64,000 bases of DNA from Anaerolineaceae bacterium (GCA_003569365.1 BGOS01000027.1:1-64000); one strand, 5' to 3'; positions 46,046-56,904 are shown, counted from the stretch's first letter. Numbers and translations are program-made. Notes: generated from the sequence alone by a model not told the origin.

Positions 46046-46513
46046 CTACGCCGCAACCGCCTCCGTTGCAGGCACGCGCACGCGGGCGGGTAGTGCCACC
46101 GCCTCGTCCGGCCGGCGCTGGCGCAGCAGCGGCCGGAATTTATAGCCATACACCAGCATGCCGCGCTCGCCGTCTTCGCGCAGCTTGCGCGTCACCATCT
46201 CCACCGGCATGCCAATGTGCACAGTTTCGCGCTCCACGTCAGTGAGCTGTGCGGTAACCAGCGGGCCTTCGTCCAGCCGCACAAGCGCCAGAAAAAACGG
46301 CGCATCGTGTTCAAATCCAGCCGGCGCATCATGCACCTGTGTAAAAGAGTAGACCTCGCCCAGGCCGCGCAACGCCAGCGAAGCAAATGATTCGCCAGCG
46401 CACTGCGGGCAATGTGCGCGCGCGGGGAATATAACTGTGCCGCACTGCTCGCAGCGCAAGCCTTCCATGCGGTAGCGCTGTGACTGCAGGCGCCAGTTTC
46501 GGGATACTTCCAT
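46046..46513 (-). CDS. Zn-ribbon/OB-fold DUF35 acyl-CoA-associated protein
   Basis: A 155-residue protein with a rubredoxin-like zinc ribbon (CEQCGTVIFPARAHCPQC) and an OB-fold (GLGEVYSFTQVHDAPAGF, PFFLALVRLDEGPLVTAQLT). In archaea DUF35 bridges acetoacetyl-CoA thiolase and HMG-CoA synthase and forms a shared CoA site. The neighbours here are exactly those enzymes, so the role is well supported. Confidence 0.9.
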   Translation of the reverse strand: MEVSRNWRLQSQRYRMEGLRCEQCGTVIFPARAHCPQCAGESFASLALRGLGEVYSFTQVHDAPAGFEHDAPFFLALVRLDEGPLVTAQLTDVERETVHIGMPVEMVTRKLREDGERGMLVYGYKFRPLLRQRRPDEAVALPARVRVPATEAVAA

Positions 46514-46565
46514 GAGGGGATCTCCTGTGCTTAGTCTTGCGCGCAGAAATTCTGCGGCGCTGGAT

Positions 46566-47720
46566 TTAATTTAAACATTCAAAAATATGCGTGACGGCGG
46601 TGGCGCCGTTGCCGCCCAGCCCTTGCAGCATGCCGCGCCGCGCGCGCTGCACCTGGTTGGCGCCGGCAGCGCCGCGCAGTTGCTGCTCAACTTCAACCGC
46701 CTGATACACGCCGGTGGCGCCACCCGGGTTGCCGCGCGCCTTCAAGCCGCCAAAAGTGGAAATGGGAATTTCGCCCTGCAGCCCGATTTTGCCGGCGTGA
46801 GCCAGCTGCCAGCCACTGCCGGGTTGTGCGTATCCAGCCGCTTCCAGCGCCAGCGCTGCCAGAATGGTGAAGCCATCGTGCAGTTCAAACAGGTCAATGT
46901 CTGCTGCGCCGCAGCTGGCTTGCGCCTGCGCCTGTTGCACCGACTGTTGCGCGGCGCGCAGCTGCAGCACGTCGGCGCGGTCCGCAAGCGCAAATGCATC
47001 GGTGCAGAGCGCGGAGGCTGCCACGCGAATGCGCGCGGCAGCGGGGGCCAGCATGTGGGCCGCGCCCAGCACCAGCGCAGCTGCGCCGTCGGCTTCGGGC
47101 GCGGTGTCAAACATGTTTACCGGCTCAGCCACCATGGCGGCACTGGCAAAGCTCTCAGCTTTTAAGTTGTTGCGGAACATTGCATTGGGGTTGGTGCGCC
47201 CGTTGCTGTGCGCGTTTACAGAGAAACCCGCAAATTGCTGCAGTGACAAATGCTGTTCGTGCATGTAGCGCTGCATGATGAGCGCTGCAAGCGCCGGCTG
47301 CGTGGCGCCGTGCGCCGCTTCCCAGTCTGCGTCGGCGGCACTGCCGAGTGCCGCTGCCACGCTGGAGCCCACCTTGTCGGTCAGCTTCTCCACGCCCAGC
47401 ACCAGCGCCGTGTCCACGACGCCGCTGGCTACGGCTATGTATGCCTGGCGCAGAGCAGCCCCGCCCGAGGCGCCGGCAGCCTCTACCCGGATTGCTTCGA
47501 TGCCGCGCAGGCCGCAATAATCTGCCAGCAGCGCGCCCAGCTGCCGTTGGCCGCTGAGCTGGCCGGCCAGCATGTTGGCTACAAATAAAGCTTGCGGGCG
47601 GGCGGGGAGGGCGGCGTTAAGCGCGGCGCTCACGGCTGTGCGCGCCAGCTGGCGCAGCGAAAGATCCCAGTGTTCGCCCACTGCAGTCTGCCCGCTCCCT
47701 AAAATAAAAACGTCGCGCAT
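46566..47720 (-). CDS. Archaeal-type thiolase homologue lacking catalytic residues
   Basis: A 384-residue thiolase of the archaeal acetoacetyl-CoA/SCPx branch. The start RDVFILGSGQTAVGEHW, the KLTDKVGSSVAA region and ELHDGFTILAAL are conserved. The nucleophilic Cys position reads AAGASGG where archaeal enzymes have AACASGG. The GHPxGATG histidine is Asn (ARGNPGGATG), and the late catalytic Cys near the C-terminus appears as Ala (GGNGATAVTHIF). By comparison it should not perform Claisen condensation. It may be structural or do other C-C chemistry, as DUF35-bound aldolases do. ATG 47720 was chosen; it is 13 bases after the HMG-CoA synthase stop. Confidence 0.85.
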   Translation of the reverse strand: MRDVFILGSGQTAVGEHWDLSLRQLARTAVSAALNAALPARPQALFVANMLAGQLSGQRQLGALLADYCGLRGIEAIRVEAAGASGGAALRQAYIAVASGVVDTALVLGVEKLTDKVGSSVAAALGSAADADWEAAHGATQPALAALIMQRYMHEQHLSLQQFAGFSVNAHSNGRTNPNAMFRNNLKAESFASAAMVAEPVNMFDTAPEADGAAALVLGAAHMLAPAAARIRVAASALCTDAFALADRADVLQLRAAQQSVQQAQAQASCGAADIDLFELHDGFTILAALALEAAGYAQPGSGWQLAHAGKIGLQGEIPISTFGGLKARGNPGGATGVYQAVEVEQQLRGAAGANQVQRARRGMLQGLGGNGATAVTHIFECLN

Positions 47721-47733
47721 CGTCAGGGCGGTG

Positions 47734-48822
47734 TTATTGCAGCGCCAGCTTGCCGCGATAGCGCGCGTACAGCGCATAATCGATCTGCGTGCGCCTTGCA
47801 ATGTAAGTTGCCGTGCTCGGCGCCAGATCGCGCTGCGCTTGCATGCGCGCAGTCACTCGAAACGCAATTGCGTCCGAGCCGGCGCCCGAGCCAAATGAAA
47901 CCAGCAGCACGCGCTCGCCCGCAGCAGCCTTGTCAAACACGGCTGTGAGGCCGAGCAGTGCAGAGCCGGCGTATGTGTTGCCAATGAACGGAGCCAGCAG
48001 GCCGGCTTCAAGTTGTTCTGGTTTAAAGCCAAGCAGTTGCCCCGCACGCTGCGGGAATTTTGCGTTCGGTTGATGAAAAACCACGTGCGCATAATCACCG
48101 GCAGTGGTGCCCAGTCCTTGCATCAATTCGCTTGCTGCAGTTGTGACGTGGCGGAAGTAAGCCGGCTCGCCGGTGAAGCGCTGGCCATGCTCGGGGTAGC
48201 GCTCGTGCTGGCGGCGCCAGAAGTCCGGCGTATCGGTTACCACGGAGTGCGAACCTTCAATCACCGCCAAAGACTCGGCCGCGGGCCCCAGCAGAATGGC
48301 AGCGCCGCCGGCGCCCGCGGTGTACTCAAGCGCATCGCCCGGCCGGCCCTGCGCAGTGTCCATTCCAATTGCAACCACGTAGCGCGCCATGCCGGAGCCA
48401 ACCAAGCCGATGCCGGCTTGAATTGCCTCCGTGCCGGCCTTGCACGCAAACTGCCAGTCCGCCGCCTGCGTGTGCGGTACCGCGCCAATTGCCTCGGCCA
48501 CAATTGTGGCTGTGGGCTTCACTGCATACGGATGGGACTCGGAGCCCACCCACACCGCGCGAATATCCACCGGATCGATTTCGGCGCGCGCAATCGCATT
48601 GCGGGCTGCTTCGATGCTCATCGTGACCACATCCTCGTCGAGGCCGGCCACTGCTTTTTCTGTGACCGCAAGGCTATTGCCAGTGTTGCCGGTCCACACG
48701 CGCGCAACTTCTGCTGCCGGCAGCCGGAAGCGCGGCACGTACGCGCCATAGCCGGCCACGCCCACGGGCAGCACGGGCAGCATTGGTTTGATTTCAGCTT
48801 GCGTTGGCATGGGCTGGTTCAT
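47734..48822 (-). CDS. Archaeal-type hydroxymethylglutaryl-CoA synthase
   Basis: A 362-residue HMG-CoA synthase of the archaeal type. The nucleophilic Cys is in [25 protein letters not shown] gives the acidic-site region, FHQPNAKFP contains the catalytic His, and [10 protein letters not shown] is late. It condenses acetyl-CoA with acetoacetyl-CoA. The ATG overlaps the HMG-CoA reductase stop (TAATG). Unlike the neighbouring thiolase, its active site looks complete. Confidence 0.92.
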   Translation of the reverse strand: MNQPMPTQAEIKPMLPVLPVGVAGYGAYVPRFRLPAAEVARVWTGNTGNSLAVTEKAVAGLDEDVVTMSIEAARNAIARAEIDPVDIRAVWVGSESHPYAVKPTATIVAEAIGAVPHTQAADWQFACKAGTEAIQAGIGLVGSGMARYVVAIGMDTAQGRPGDALEYTAGAGGAAILLGPAAESLAVIEGSHSVVTDTPDFWRRQHERYPEHGQRFTGEPAYFRHVTTAASELMQGLGTTAGDYAHVVFHQPNAKFPQRAGQLLGFKPEQLEAGLLAPFIGNTYAGSALLGLTAVFDKAAAGERVLLVSFGSGAGSDAIAFRVTARMQAQRDLAPSTATYIARRTQIDYALYARYRGKLALQ

Positions 48823-50108
48823 TAATTTGCCTGAAGAATTTCAAGCGCGCGGTCGGTGCGTACTGCACGCTCGCGCACCAACTGGTTGGCCACGGCTTCC
48901 ACCTGGTCAGCGCGCGCGCCGGCAGCAATCGCAACCTGGCGGGCGTGCAGCCCCATGTGTCCGCGCTGAATCCCTTCGGTGGCCAGCGCCCGCAGCGCCG
49001 CCAGATTTTGCGCCAGCCCCACGCTCACAATAATTTGCGCCAGCTCTGCAGCGCTGCTCACACCCAGCACTTGCAGCGCGGCGCGGGCGGTGGGATGGGC
49101 ACGGGTAGCGCCGCCCACAATGCCAACCGCCAGCGGCATCTCAAGTGTGCCCGTCAAATCTCCGTCAGCATTGCACGCCCAAGTGGAAAGGCTGGTGTAG
49201 CGTCCGCTGCGCGCCGCGTAAGCATGCGCACCGGCCTCAATTGCGCGCCAGTCATTGCCGGTGGCCAGCACCACGGCATCCACGCCGTTCATGATGCCCT
49301 TGTTGTGGGTGGCTGCGCGATAAGGATCTGCAACAGCGAAAGCCCACGCGGCGATCACGCCGTCGCGCACTTGCGCGCCGCTGAATTCGCCGAACGCAAG
49401 GTCGGCTGCCCGAAAGGTGGCGCTTGCCGTTGCCAGGCGCCGGTCTGCGAGGTTGGAGAGAATGCGCAAGTGCACGCGCCCGCCGCTGATCTCGGCCACC
49501 AGCGGGGCAATTGTTTCGAGTGCGGTGTTGACGGCGTTTGCGCCCATCGCATCGCGCGTGTCGTAAATGAGATGCAGCACCAGCAGCAGCCCGATCGGCG
49601 ACTCGGCGAGTACACGCACTTCAATGTCGCGCGCGCCGCCGCCCAGCCGCGCCAGCACTGGATCCACGGCGGTGGCCATTTGCAAGATGCGCGCCTTGGC
49701 TGCGAGCAGCGCAGTGCGCGCCTGTTCCGCGTCTGGTACATCTAAAATCAGCAGCTGCCCGATCATCTCCGGGGCGCTGGCAGTGGCGCGAAAGCCGCCA
49801 GTGTTACGGGCCAGACGCGCCATAAAGCTAGCGCCGGCAACCACGGATGGCTCTTCCACCGCCATGGGAACCAGCACATCGCGGCCATTCACCACAAAGT
49901 TTGCAGCCACGCCCAGCGGCAGCGAAAAAACGCCCACCACATTTTCGATCATGTGGTCAGCTTGCGCAGTGGATAGTGCATCAGTGCCGCCAAACGCAGC
50001 TTGTGCCTCCGGCGAGAGTCCGGCCCACTCGGCCACAACGGCGGCACGTTGCCCAAGACTTTGGTCGTAAAACCCGGAGAGGCGGGATGATCGTTGAGCT
50101 TGCCCCAC
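48822..50108 (-). CDS. mvaA: Class II hydroxymethylglutaryl-CoA reductase
   Basis: A 428-residue class II reductase making mevalonate. The motifs are [27 protein letters not shown] (catalytic Glu), [19 protein letters not shown] (catalytic Lys) and GHMGLHAR (His). The start is uncertain: GTG 50108 gives the same length as the Pseudomonas mevalonii enzyme, while TTG 50171 would add 21 unusual residues. It is the first gene of the reductase-synthase-thiolase-DUF35 transcript. Confidence 0.93.
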   Translation of the reverse strand: MGQAQRSSRLSGFYDQSLGQRAAVVAEWAGLSPEAQAAFGGTDALSTAQADHMIENVVGVFSLPLGVAANFVVNGRDVLVPMAVEEPSVVAGASFMARLARNTGGFRATASAPEMIGQLLILDVPDAEQARTALLAAKARILQMATAVDPVLARLGGGARDIEVRVLAESPIGLLLVLHLIYDTRDAMGANAVNTALETIAPLVAEISGGRVHLRILSNLADRRLATASATFRAADLAFGEFSGAQVRDGVIAAWAFAVADPYRAATHNKGIMNGVDAVVLATGNDWRAIEAGAHAYAARSGRYTSLSTWACNADGDLTGTLEMPLAVGIVGGATRAHPTARAALQVLGVSSAAELAQIIVSVGLAQNLAALRALATEGIQRGHMGLHARQVAIAAGARADQVEAVANQLVRERAVRTDRALEILQAN

Positions 50109-50272
50109 AAACGGGGAGTATGCCCAGTGCGGGCTGGCAATCGCTGTCAGGCCAGAGCTGCAAGCTTGCAAAAGCTATCAACTTGCCTGGGGCAGTCTTG
50201 ATGGATTGTCAGAAAAATCAGTAAAACGCGCCTTATTCCAGGAACTCATCAGCGCGTGCCGCGCCGGAGTGA

Positions 50273-51268
50273 TTACGAAGCGGGGGTTGGGGAGGCAGTG
50301 GGCAATGGTTCTGCAAGATAGAGGGCGAAGTCCCGCAGGGTCTCTTGGCCCGTGACACGCACGCGCCCCCACTTGTACGCATCTTTGAGTTGATGGTCAA
50401 TTGCGAATCTCGTAGTGACCGCGCCCCAATAGCCGATCTCTTTCAGCAAGCCAATCACCTCTGCATCGTACTCGCCCCCGGGGTAGCAAAAGTAACGCGG
50501 CTGATAACCCACGTGCGCGCGAATTGTTTCCATTGAGCCAAGTACTTGATAAAGAATGTACTTGTGCGGTTGCCCCGGCAGTTCCACGTGCGATTTTGTG
50601 TGTGGCTCAATCTTCCAGCCCGCCCGCGCCAGCTCTTCGGCCATTTGCCAGTTGATGTAGTCCGGCTGCTGCTTGTCAATCAGCTCGGTGGGCACAAAGA
50701 GCGTGCCGGTGTAGCCATGCGCACGCATCACTGGATATGCAAAATCGTACACGCCGCGATAACCATCATCAAAGCTAATCACGATGGGCTTGTCCGGCAG
50801 CGGCTGGCCGAGCGCGAGGTGATTTTGCATGTCGTACAGGCTTATGGATTCAAAGCCGCGTTCGCGCAGCCAGTCCATTTGAATTTGGAAGTCTTGTGGA
50901 ATCACCGTCAGCCCGGCCCGCAGCAGGCCGCTTTTGGCCGGGAGCGGCTCTACGCGGTGGTACATGAGGATGGGGACACGCACAATGCGTTTGCGCGCGG
51001 CGGCGTCCGGAGTTGGCCATGGGCTGGCGGTTAATGTTGCGGTGGGCGTTGCTGTTGGCGAGGCGGTGGGGGTAGCTGTTGAGGGTGGGGTATGGGTGGG
51101 TGTGGCGGTGGGAGTTGCAGAAGGAGCTGCAATGTTTGTACGCACTTCAGTGGCCATAACGGCCGCTGCGGTGGGAGCGGCGGCGGATGTGATGCCGCAA
51201 GCACTGCACAGCAGTGCAGCGCTGCACACAGCCAGCAACTGGCGCGGCGCCAGCCGGATCGGAAACAT
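50273..51268 (-). CDS. Polysaccharide deacetylase lipoprotein
   Basis: A 331-residue predicted lipoprotein. The lipobox LLCSACG follows the signal, then a Thr/Pro/Ala-rich stalk (SATPTATPTHTPPSTAT) and an NodB-like deacetylase domain: ILMYHRV, SFDDGYRGVYDFA (metal Asp), TKSHVELPG and YPGGEYDAE. Such enzymes remove acetyl groups from cell-surface polysaccharides or peptidoglycan. ATG 51268 was chosen for its lipoprotein start; ATG 51283 is an alternative. It is divergent from the secreted beta-sandwich gene. Confidence 0.87.
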   Translation of the reverse strand: MFPIRLAPRQLLAVCSAALLCSACGITSAAAPTAAAVMATEVRTNIAAPSATPTATPTHTPPSTATPTASPTATPTATLTASPWPTPDAAARKRIVRVPILMYHRVEPLPAKSGLLRAGLTVIPQDFQIQMDWLRERGFESISLYDMQNHLALGQPLPDKPIVISFDDGYRGVYDFAYPVMRAHGYTGTLFVPTELIDKQQPDYINWQMAEELARAGWKIEPHTKSHVELPGQPHKYILYQVLGSMETIRAHVGYQPRYFCYPGGEYDAEVIGLLKEIGYWGAVTTRFAIDHQLKDAYKWGRVRVTGQETLRDFALYLAEPLPTASPTPAS

Positions 51269-51304
51269 TACAAACGCAAGCATGCGATGGCTAGAATACT
51301 GGAG

Positions 51305-51973
51305 ATGCGTACAGCTCAAACACCGCGCTGGATCCGAAGGGTCGTGGGCACTGGTTTTGCAGCATTGCTAATTTTAATTGCCGGCACTGCGGCTGCGCTG
51401 CGCGCCGGCGCTGCGGACGAGCGCGGATTGGGCGCGCCGGTTTGGCGGACGGATTTCGCGCCGGACCGCGCAAGCGACTGGCAGATTATCGCTGACGCCA
51501 GCGCCACGCCGGACTTTGGCGCCAGCGGCTTAGTGCTGGCAATGCCCAACGCTGATGCGCACGCAGTGTTGTTGCGCGCGGGCGCCGCCGGCGCCTGGGC
51601 ACTGGCGGTGGATGCTGCGCAATCGGCGGGTGCGCCGGGCGCAATGCATGGCGTTGCATTCAATTGCGTTTCTAAAGCGGAATGCAGTTTCGTCTTGCTA
51701 AACAATAATGGCTACGTGCAAGTGTTTCGTGAGGCAGGCAGTGAGCGCACGGTTTGGTATGAGCTGCAGCAGTGGCCGCATGTGCTCCGCGGTGCTGCGG
51801 CCAACCGCGTGCAGCTGGCTGGCAACGCGGAGGCCGTGGAGGTGCGCGTGAACAATGAACTGTTGTTGCGCGTACCCGCACGAACGGGCGGTATGGTGGG
51901 TGTGGCGGCGCGCGCGAGTGCAGCCAGCCAGCAGGTTACATTTACCTTTGCAGAGCTACGTGCAGGCCCCTAA
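51305..51973 (+). CDS. Secreted/membrane-anchored beta-sandwich protein
   Basis: A 222-residue protein with a basic N-terminus and one span at about 14-33, then a beta-rich domain from about 42 (APVWRTDFAPDRASDWQII, VAFNCVSKAECSFVLLNNNGY, EVRVNNELLLRV). The domain resembles the external sandwich of the two HhH membrane proteins at 17.5-21.3 kb, but here it stands alone without HhH or stalk. The start ATG 51305 is supported by a TAGAAT box ending 7 bases upstream, again a leaderless distance. The function is unknown. Confidence 0.72.
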   Translation: MRTAQTPRWIRRVVGTGFAALLILIAGTAAALRAGAADERGLGAPVWRTDFAPDRASDWQIIADASATPDFGASGLVLAMPNADAHAVLLRAGAAGAWALAVDAAQSAGAPGAMHGVAFNCVSKAECSFVLLNNNGYVQVFREAGSERTVWYELQQWPHVLRGAAANRVQLAGNAEAVEVRVNNELLLRVPARTGGMVGVAARASAASQQVTFTFAELRAGP

Positions 51974-51993
51974 TCCGCGCCCGGCTGGCAGGA

Positions 51994-52224
51994 TTATTCC
52001 GGAATTATCTTGGTGCCGAGGAAATAGTCCAGCCAGATCCACACAAACGCAGCGTACGCCAGGCACAGAAAAAAGAGGTTGTTAATTACGAGATCCACGA
52101 CGCCAAAGTTCAGGGCCACGGCGTATTTTTGCACCGTTGTGCCCAGTGCAAACACAGTTCCAAACCCAGCCACCAAACCAAAGGCGGCGGAACCACCCCA
52201 AACGATAATTTTCTTCGCAAGCAT
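51994..52224 (-). CDS. Small membrane protein of unknown function
   Basis: A 76-residue protein with two hydrophobic spans (KIIVWGGSAAFGLVAGFGTV, and LVINNLFFLCLAYAAFVWIW) and a charged end. I do not recognise a family. ATG 52224 has an AGGAG 6 bases upstream. The longer frame upstream lacks such a site. It is divergent from the rpoC promoter. Confidence 0.7.
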   Translation of the reverse strand: MLAKKIIVWGGSAAFGLVAGFGTVFALGTTVQKYAVALNFGVVDLVINNLFFLCLAYAAFVWIWLDYFLGTKIIPE

Positions 52225-52393
52225 TAGTTGCTCCTGTTTCGTCGAATTGTAACGCCGTATTGTATTGGGGGGGTGGCGGAGCGTCAAGCAGATGGGCGCA
52301 GCGCTATTTTTAGCTGCGCACCGGCTTGGGCAGGTGCCTGATTTTCAGGCTGCCCGCCGGGCCGGGCGGAGGATTGGCCCCGCCCAACTTTGC

Positions 52394-52422
52394 TTGACAC
52401 TGCGTTACTTTCCGCCTACAAT
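52394..52422 (+). promoter_or_regulatory. rpoC promoter
   Basis: A consensus TTGACA (52394-52399), a 17-base spacer and TACAAT (52417-52422). It is the best sigma-70 promoter seen in the window. The expected start is near 52429, giving a leader of about 160 bases before rpoC. Confidence 0.85.
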
Positions 52423-52453
52423 ACAGATCAAATTGAATAATGCAGTGTCTCAT

Positions 52454-52490
52454 GGGCGTTCCAAGTTTGCAATTTTGGGACGCCCTTTTT
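52454..52490 (+). terminator. Intrinsic terminator in the rpoC leader (candidate attenuator)
   Basis: GGGCGTTCC and GGGACGCCC form a 9-base stem (one T-G) around a 14-base loop, directly followed by TTTTT (52486-52490). It is about 25 bases after the expected start and 100 bases before rpoC. A short transcript of about 60 bases would result unless the terminator is bypassed. Confidence 0.75.
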
Positions 52491-52587
52491 ACGCTTATTA
52501 GCCAGTTCATGGTTTGAGGCGCCTGCTTTGCGGGCATCGCAAGCCAGCATTCCGTATCACCGAACCAATCAACATTAGGAGGGTCAT

Positions 52588-55500
52588 TTGGAAGCAAAGG
52601 GTCTGAGATCACTCCGCATCCGTCTCGCTTCGCCCGAACAGATCTATTCATGGTCTTACGGCGAGGTTACAAAGCCCGAGACGATCAACTACCGCCGCCT
52701 GCGGCCTGAAAAGGACGGGCTGTTCTGCGAGGCCATCTTTGGCCCGCAGAAAGACTGGCAGTGCTACTGCGGCAAGTACAAGAACATCCGCTACAAGGGC
52801 ATCAAGTGCGACAAGTGCGGCGTTGAAGTGACGCGCGCCTCCGTGCGCCGCGAACGCATGGGCCACATTATTTTGGCCGCGCCGGTTGCGCACGTCTGGT
52901 ACACGCGCCGCGTGCCATCCTTCATGGGCATTCTGCTGGATGTGTCACGCCGCAATCTGGATCGGGTGCTGTATTTTGCGCAGTTTGTGGTCACCAATGT
53001 GGATGAGGATGCGCGCAAGAAGGCGCTGGACCGGTTGGACAAAGAAGTAGGCATTGCGGATCAGCGGCTGCGCGCCGAGATCCACGCCAAGATGGATGCG
53101 GCCAAGACGTTTCGTGACAAGCGCACGGCTGTAGCCAAGCAGCGCATTGAGGTGGTGAACGAGCGCTACGACGCCGACCTTACCAAGCGCATCGAGCCAT
53201 TGCTGAGCGAAGGCAAGCTGCTGCAGCAAACCGTGGCTGATGAGCGCGGCAATGTTGCGCGCACTGCCGTGCGCCTTAAGACGGCGGGGGTTGTTATCGT
53301 GCCCGCCGGCGAGACTTACGCGGTGAAGCATCAGACCGCGCTCAAGGCTGCCCTGCGCGAGCACCTCAATGTTGTGGAAGGCGCGCTAAAAGCCAAGCGC
53401 GATGAAAAGATTGCCGGTTTGAAAATGGATCTTGAGGCTGCGAAAGCCGAAGCTGCGCTCGAAATTAACTTGCAGCAGGGCAAGCTGGATCAACTGGTGG
53501 ACGAGCAGCGCAAGCGCGTGGCAGATGACCGCGCGGAACTGCAGGGCTTGCAGCAGCTGATGTTTCTGCCTGAGCCGAAGTACCGCGAGCTGAAGCAGAA
53601 GTACGGCCAGGTATTCAAGGCCGGCATGGGTGCGGAGGCGTTTCGCGACATTCTCTCCACACTCGATTTGAACAAGCTATCGAAAGAGCTCTGGCATGAG
53701 ATGCGCACCACCAAGAGCAAGCAGAAAAAGAAGAAGGCCACCAAGCGCATCAAGGTTGTTGAAGCGCTGCGCAGCTCCGGCAACAAACCGGAGTGGATGG
53801 TATTGACGGTGCTGCCGGTAATTCCGCCAGACCTGCGCCCGATGGTGCAGCTCGATGGTGGCCGCTTTGCCACCTCCGACTTGAACGACCTTTACCGGCG
53901 CGTGATCAACCGCAACAACCGGCTCAAGCGCCTGCTGGATCTTGGCGCGCCGGACGTGATTGTGCGCAATGAAAAGCGCATGCTGCAAGAAGCAGTCGAC
54001 TCGCTTGTTGACAATGCACAGCGCGGCAAGGCACTCAGCCGCCGCGGGCGGCGTGAGTTGAAGTCTTTGAGCGACATGCTGAAGGGCAAGAAGGGGCGCT
54101 TCCGCCGCAACTTGCTGGGCAAGCGGGTGGATTACTCCGGGCGCTCGGTGATTGTGGTCGGCCCCAAGCTCAAGCTGCATCAGTGCGGCTTGCCGTACGT
54201 GATGGCAAAGGAGCTCTTCCGGCCATTCATTATCGCCAAGCTGGTGCAATACGATTACTGCTCCAATGTAAAGGGTGCAAAGCGCCTCATGGATCGCGAC
54301 ACGCCGGAAGTGCGCGAGGTGGTTGATGAAGTAACCAAGGACCGCCCAGTGCTGCTGAACCGTGCGCCAACCCTGCACCGCCTCGGCATTCAGGCCTTCG
54401 AGCCGTTGGTGGTGCCCGGCAAGGCGCTGCTGCTCCATCCGCTGGTGTGCGCTGCATTCAATGCGGATTTTGACGGCGACCAGATGGCGGTGCACGTCCC
54501 GCTTTCTTCCAAGTCTGTGGAAGAGGCGCGCCGCTTGATGCTCTCAACAAAGAATTTGCTCAAGCCCGCGGATGGCGAGCCGATTGTGGGGCCATCCAAA
54601 GACATGGTGCTGGGCGTGTACTACCTGACCATGATTGTGGGCGGCAAGAAGGGCGAGGGGCGCATGTTCGGGAGCTTGGATGAAGTAAGCCTGGCGTATG
54701 CGCTCGATCAGGTGCATTTGCATGCCAAGATCAAGCTGCTGGTTCACAACTACTACGAGAAAACAGACCAGCGCTATGCGGATGGCTTGCCGCGCACGGA
54801 AATTATCGACACTTCCGTTGGCCGGGCGCTCTTCAACCGGGTGCTGCCCGATGAAATGCACTTTGTGAATGAGCTGCTCGACAAATCCAGCGTGCAGCGT
54901 GTGGTTGCGCGCTGCTACCAGGTGGTGGGCGCCGAGCGCACAACCGATGTGGTGGATGACATCAAGAACATCGGTTTTAAATATGCAACGCGCTCAGGCG
55001 TGACGATTGCGGTTTCGGACATCACCGTGCCGCCGCTGAAAGCGCAAATTGTGGATGACACCGAGGAAGAAGTGGTTGACCTCGGGCGCCAGTACAAGCG
55101 TGGCCTGCTGACAGAACAAGAGCTTACTGATCGTACCGTTGAGCTATGGCAGGCAGCGCGCGTCAAAGTTGAGCAGGAGGTGCGCAAGCATCTTGATCCC
55201 AATGGCAACTTGAGTGTTATGGCGCTCTCTGGCGCCACCAAGGGCGGCTTCACGCCCATCACGCAGCTGGCCGGCATGCGCGGCTTGATGGCCGACCCGT
55301 CCGGGCGCATCATCCCGCTGCCCATTCGCTCAAACTTCCGTGAGGGCCTGCGCGCGCTCGAGTATTTCATTTCCACGCACGGTTCGCGCAAGGGTTTGGC
55401 AGACACCGCGCTGCGCACGGCCGATGCCGGCTACCTGACGCGCCGCCTGTGCGACATTGCGCAGGACGTGATCATCAACAGAACTGATTGTGGCACCGAA

Positions 55501-56883
55501 GATGGCACACCCGTGCGGCGCCGTAACGATGTGGCCGGACAGAAGTTTTCAGAGCGCATCAAGGGGCGTTGGGTGGCCAGTGATGTGGTGCATCCCAAGA
55601 CCGGCGAAGTGCTTGCGGCACGCAACGAGGAGATTACGGACGAGCTGGCCAAGATTCTAGACTTGTCACAAGTTGAGGAAGTGCTGGCGCGTTCGCCACT
55701 CACCTGTTCAGCTTCCACCGGATTGTGCGCCATGTGCTACGGCCGGGATCTGGGCCGTGGCGCGCTGGTGGAGATTGGCGTTGCTGTGGGCATCATTGCC
55801 GCGCAATCCATTGGTGAGCCGGGCACACAGCTCACGCTGCGCACCTTTCACACCGGTGGTGTGGCAGCGGGCGGCGACATCACCAGCGGTTTGCCGCGCG
55901 TGGAAGAGCTTTTTGAGGCGCGCAAGCAGCCCAAGGGTGAAGCGGAGATTGCCGAGATTGAAGGCACCATCGAGCTCGAGAAGGGCGATGGCTATCTGCG
56001 CACCGTCAAGATAATTAACAACCAGACAATCGTCGACGAGTACGAGGTGCCGGGCAACTGGTCCCTGAAGGTTTCTGACGGCGAGGACATTTCGGAAGGG
56101 CAGCTGCTGGCAGCGCGCGGTGACAGCCAGATGCTTGCAATCAACAAAGGCAAGGCGCGCCTGACGAAGGACAAGCTGCTGGTTGCGCGCCAGCTTTATG
56201 AAGAGGCGATTGTGGAGCTGCCGCCGGCCGCGCGCCTGCTGGTAACCAACGGGCAGAAGGTGAATGCGGGCGACCGCTTGACCGAGGGCTCGTTCAATCC
56301 GCACCGCATCCTGCGCATTTTAGGACGCAACGCGTGCGAGTTGTATCTACTGACTGAGATCCAAAAGGTTTACCGCTCGCAGGGCCAGAACATTCACGAC
56401 AAGCACTTTGAGGTCATCATCCGCAAGATGATGAGCAAGGTGCAGGTGGTGCGGGCCGGTGACAGTGGCTTGGTGCCGGGCGAACTGATGGACCGCTACG
56501 CAATGCAAATGCGCAACGAGCAGCTGCTGACCGAAGGCAAAGCGGGCGCAACAGTTGTGCCGATGCTGCTGGGAATTACCAAGGGCTCGCTCGAAACCAA
56601 CTCTTGGCTGTCGGCGTCTTCCTTCCAGCACACCATCAAGGTACTGGCTGGTGCAGCAATGGAAGCGAAAGAAGATCCGCTTGCGGGCCTGAAAGAAAAT
56701 GTGATCATCGGCAAGTTGATACCGGCCGGCTCCGGCTTTGGCTCCAACCTGCCGAAGCTGCCGGAAGTAGCAGAAGACGCAGGCGAAACTGAAACGCCAG
56801 ACGCGCTGCTGGGCGAGCTTATGCTGGAGGGTGTGGATGCCCCGCCTGCCGGCATGGATAACTTGCCGCTGGCTCCAATCTGA
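52588..56883 (+). CDS. rpoC: RNA polymerase subunit beta-prime
   Basis: A 1431-residue RpoC. The N-terminal zinc site is C59, C61, C74 and C77, NADFDGDQM with the catalytic Mg ligands is at 625-633, and the trigger-loop region ([20 protein letters not shown]) and the C-terminal conserved segments are intact. Between about 130 and 340 lies a long coiled-coil insert not present in E. coli. The TTG start at 52588 was chosen for the AGGAGG 5 bases upstream. rpoB is not upstream, which is uncommon in bacteria. Confidence 0.98.
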   Translation: MEAKGLRSLRIRLASPEQIYSWSYGEVTKPETINYRRLRPEKDGLFCEAIFGPQKDWQCYCGKYKNIRYKGIKCDKCGVEVTRASVRRERMGHIILAAPVAHVWYTRRVPSFMGILLDVSRRNLDRVLYFAQFVVTNVDEDARKKALDRLDKEVGIADQRLRAEIHAKMDAAKTFRDKRTAVAKQRIEVVNERYDADLTKRIEPLLSEGKLLQQTVADERGNVARTAVRLKTAGVVIVPAGETYAVKHQTALKAALREHLNVVEGALKAKRDEKIAGLKMDLEAAKAEAALEINLQQGKLDQLVDEQRKRVADDRAELQGLQQLMFLPEPKYRELKQKYGQVFKAGMGAEAFRDILSTLDLNKLSKELWHEMRTTKSKQKKKKATKRIKVVEALRSSGNKPEWMVLTVLPVIPPDLRPMVQLDGGRFATSDLNDLYRRVINRNNRLKRLLDLGAPDVIVRNEKRMLQEAVDSLVDNAQRGKALSRRGRRELKSLSDMLKGKKGRFRRNLLGKRVDYSGRSVIVVGPKLKLHQCGLPYVMAKELFRPFIIAKLVQYDYCSNVKGAKRLMDRDTPEVREVVDEVTKDRPVLLNRAPTLHRLGIQAFEPLVVPGKALLLHPLVCAAFNADFDGDQMAVHVPLSSKSVEEARRLMLSTKNLLKPADGEPIVGPSKDMVLGVYYLTMIVGGKKGEGRMFGSLDEVSLAYALDQVHLHAKIKLLVHNYYEKTDQRYADGLPRTEIIDTSVGRALFNRVLPDEMHFVNELLDKSSVQRVVARCYQVVGAERTTDVVDDIKNIGFKYATRSGVTIAVSDITVPPLKAQIVDDTEEEVVDLGRQYKRGLLTEQELTDRTVELWQAARVKVEQEVRKHLDPNGNLSVMALSGATKGGFTPITQLAGMRGLMADPSGRIIPLPIRSNFREGLRALEYFISTHGSRKGLADTALRTADAGYLTRRLCDIAQDVIINRTDCGTEDGTPVRRRNDVAGQKFSERIKGRWVASDVVHPKTGEVLAARNEEITDELAKILDLSQVEEVLARSPLTCSASTGLCAMCYGRDLGRGALVEIGVAVGIIAAQSIGEPGTQLTLRTFHTGGVAAGGDITSGLPRVEELFEARKQPKGEAEIAEIEGTIELEKGDGYLRTVKIINNQTIVDEYEVPGNWSLKVSDGEDISEGQLLAARGDSQMLAINKGKARLTKDKLLVARQLYEEAIVELPPAARLLVTNGQKVNAGDRLTEGSFNPHRILRILGRNACELYLLTEIQKVYRSQGQNIHDKHFEVIIRKMMSKVQVVRAGDSGLVPGELMDRYAMQMRNEQLLTEGKAGATVVPMLLGITKGSLETNSWLSASSFQHTIKVLAGAAMEAKEDPLAGLKENVIIGKLIPAGSGFGSNLPKLPEVAEDAGETETPDALLGELMLEGVDAPPAGMDNLPLAPI

Positions 56884-56904
56884 TTGCTGCGCAGCCAACA
56901 ATTA

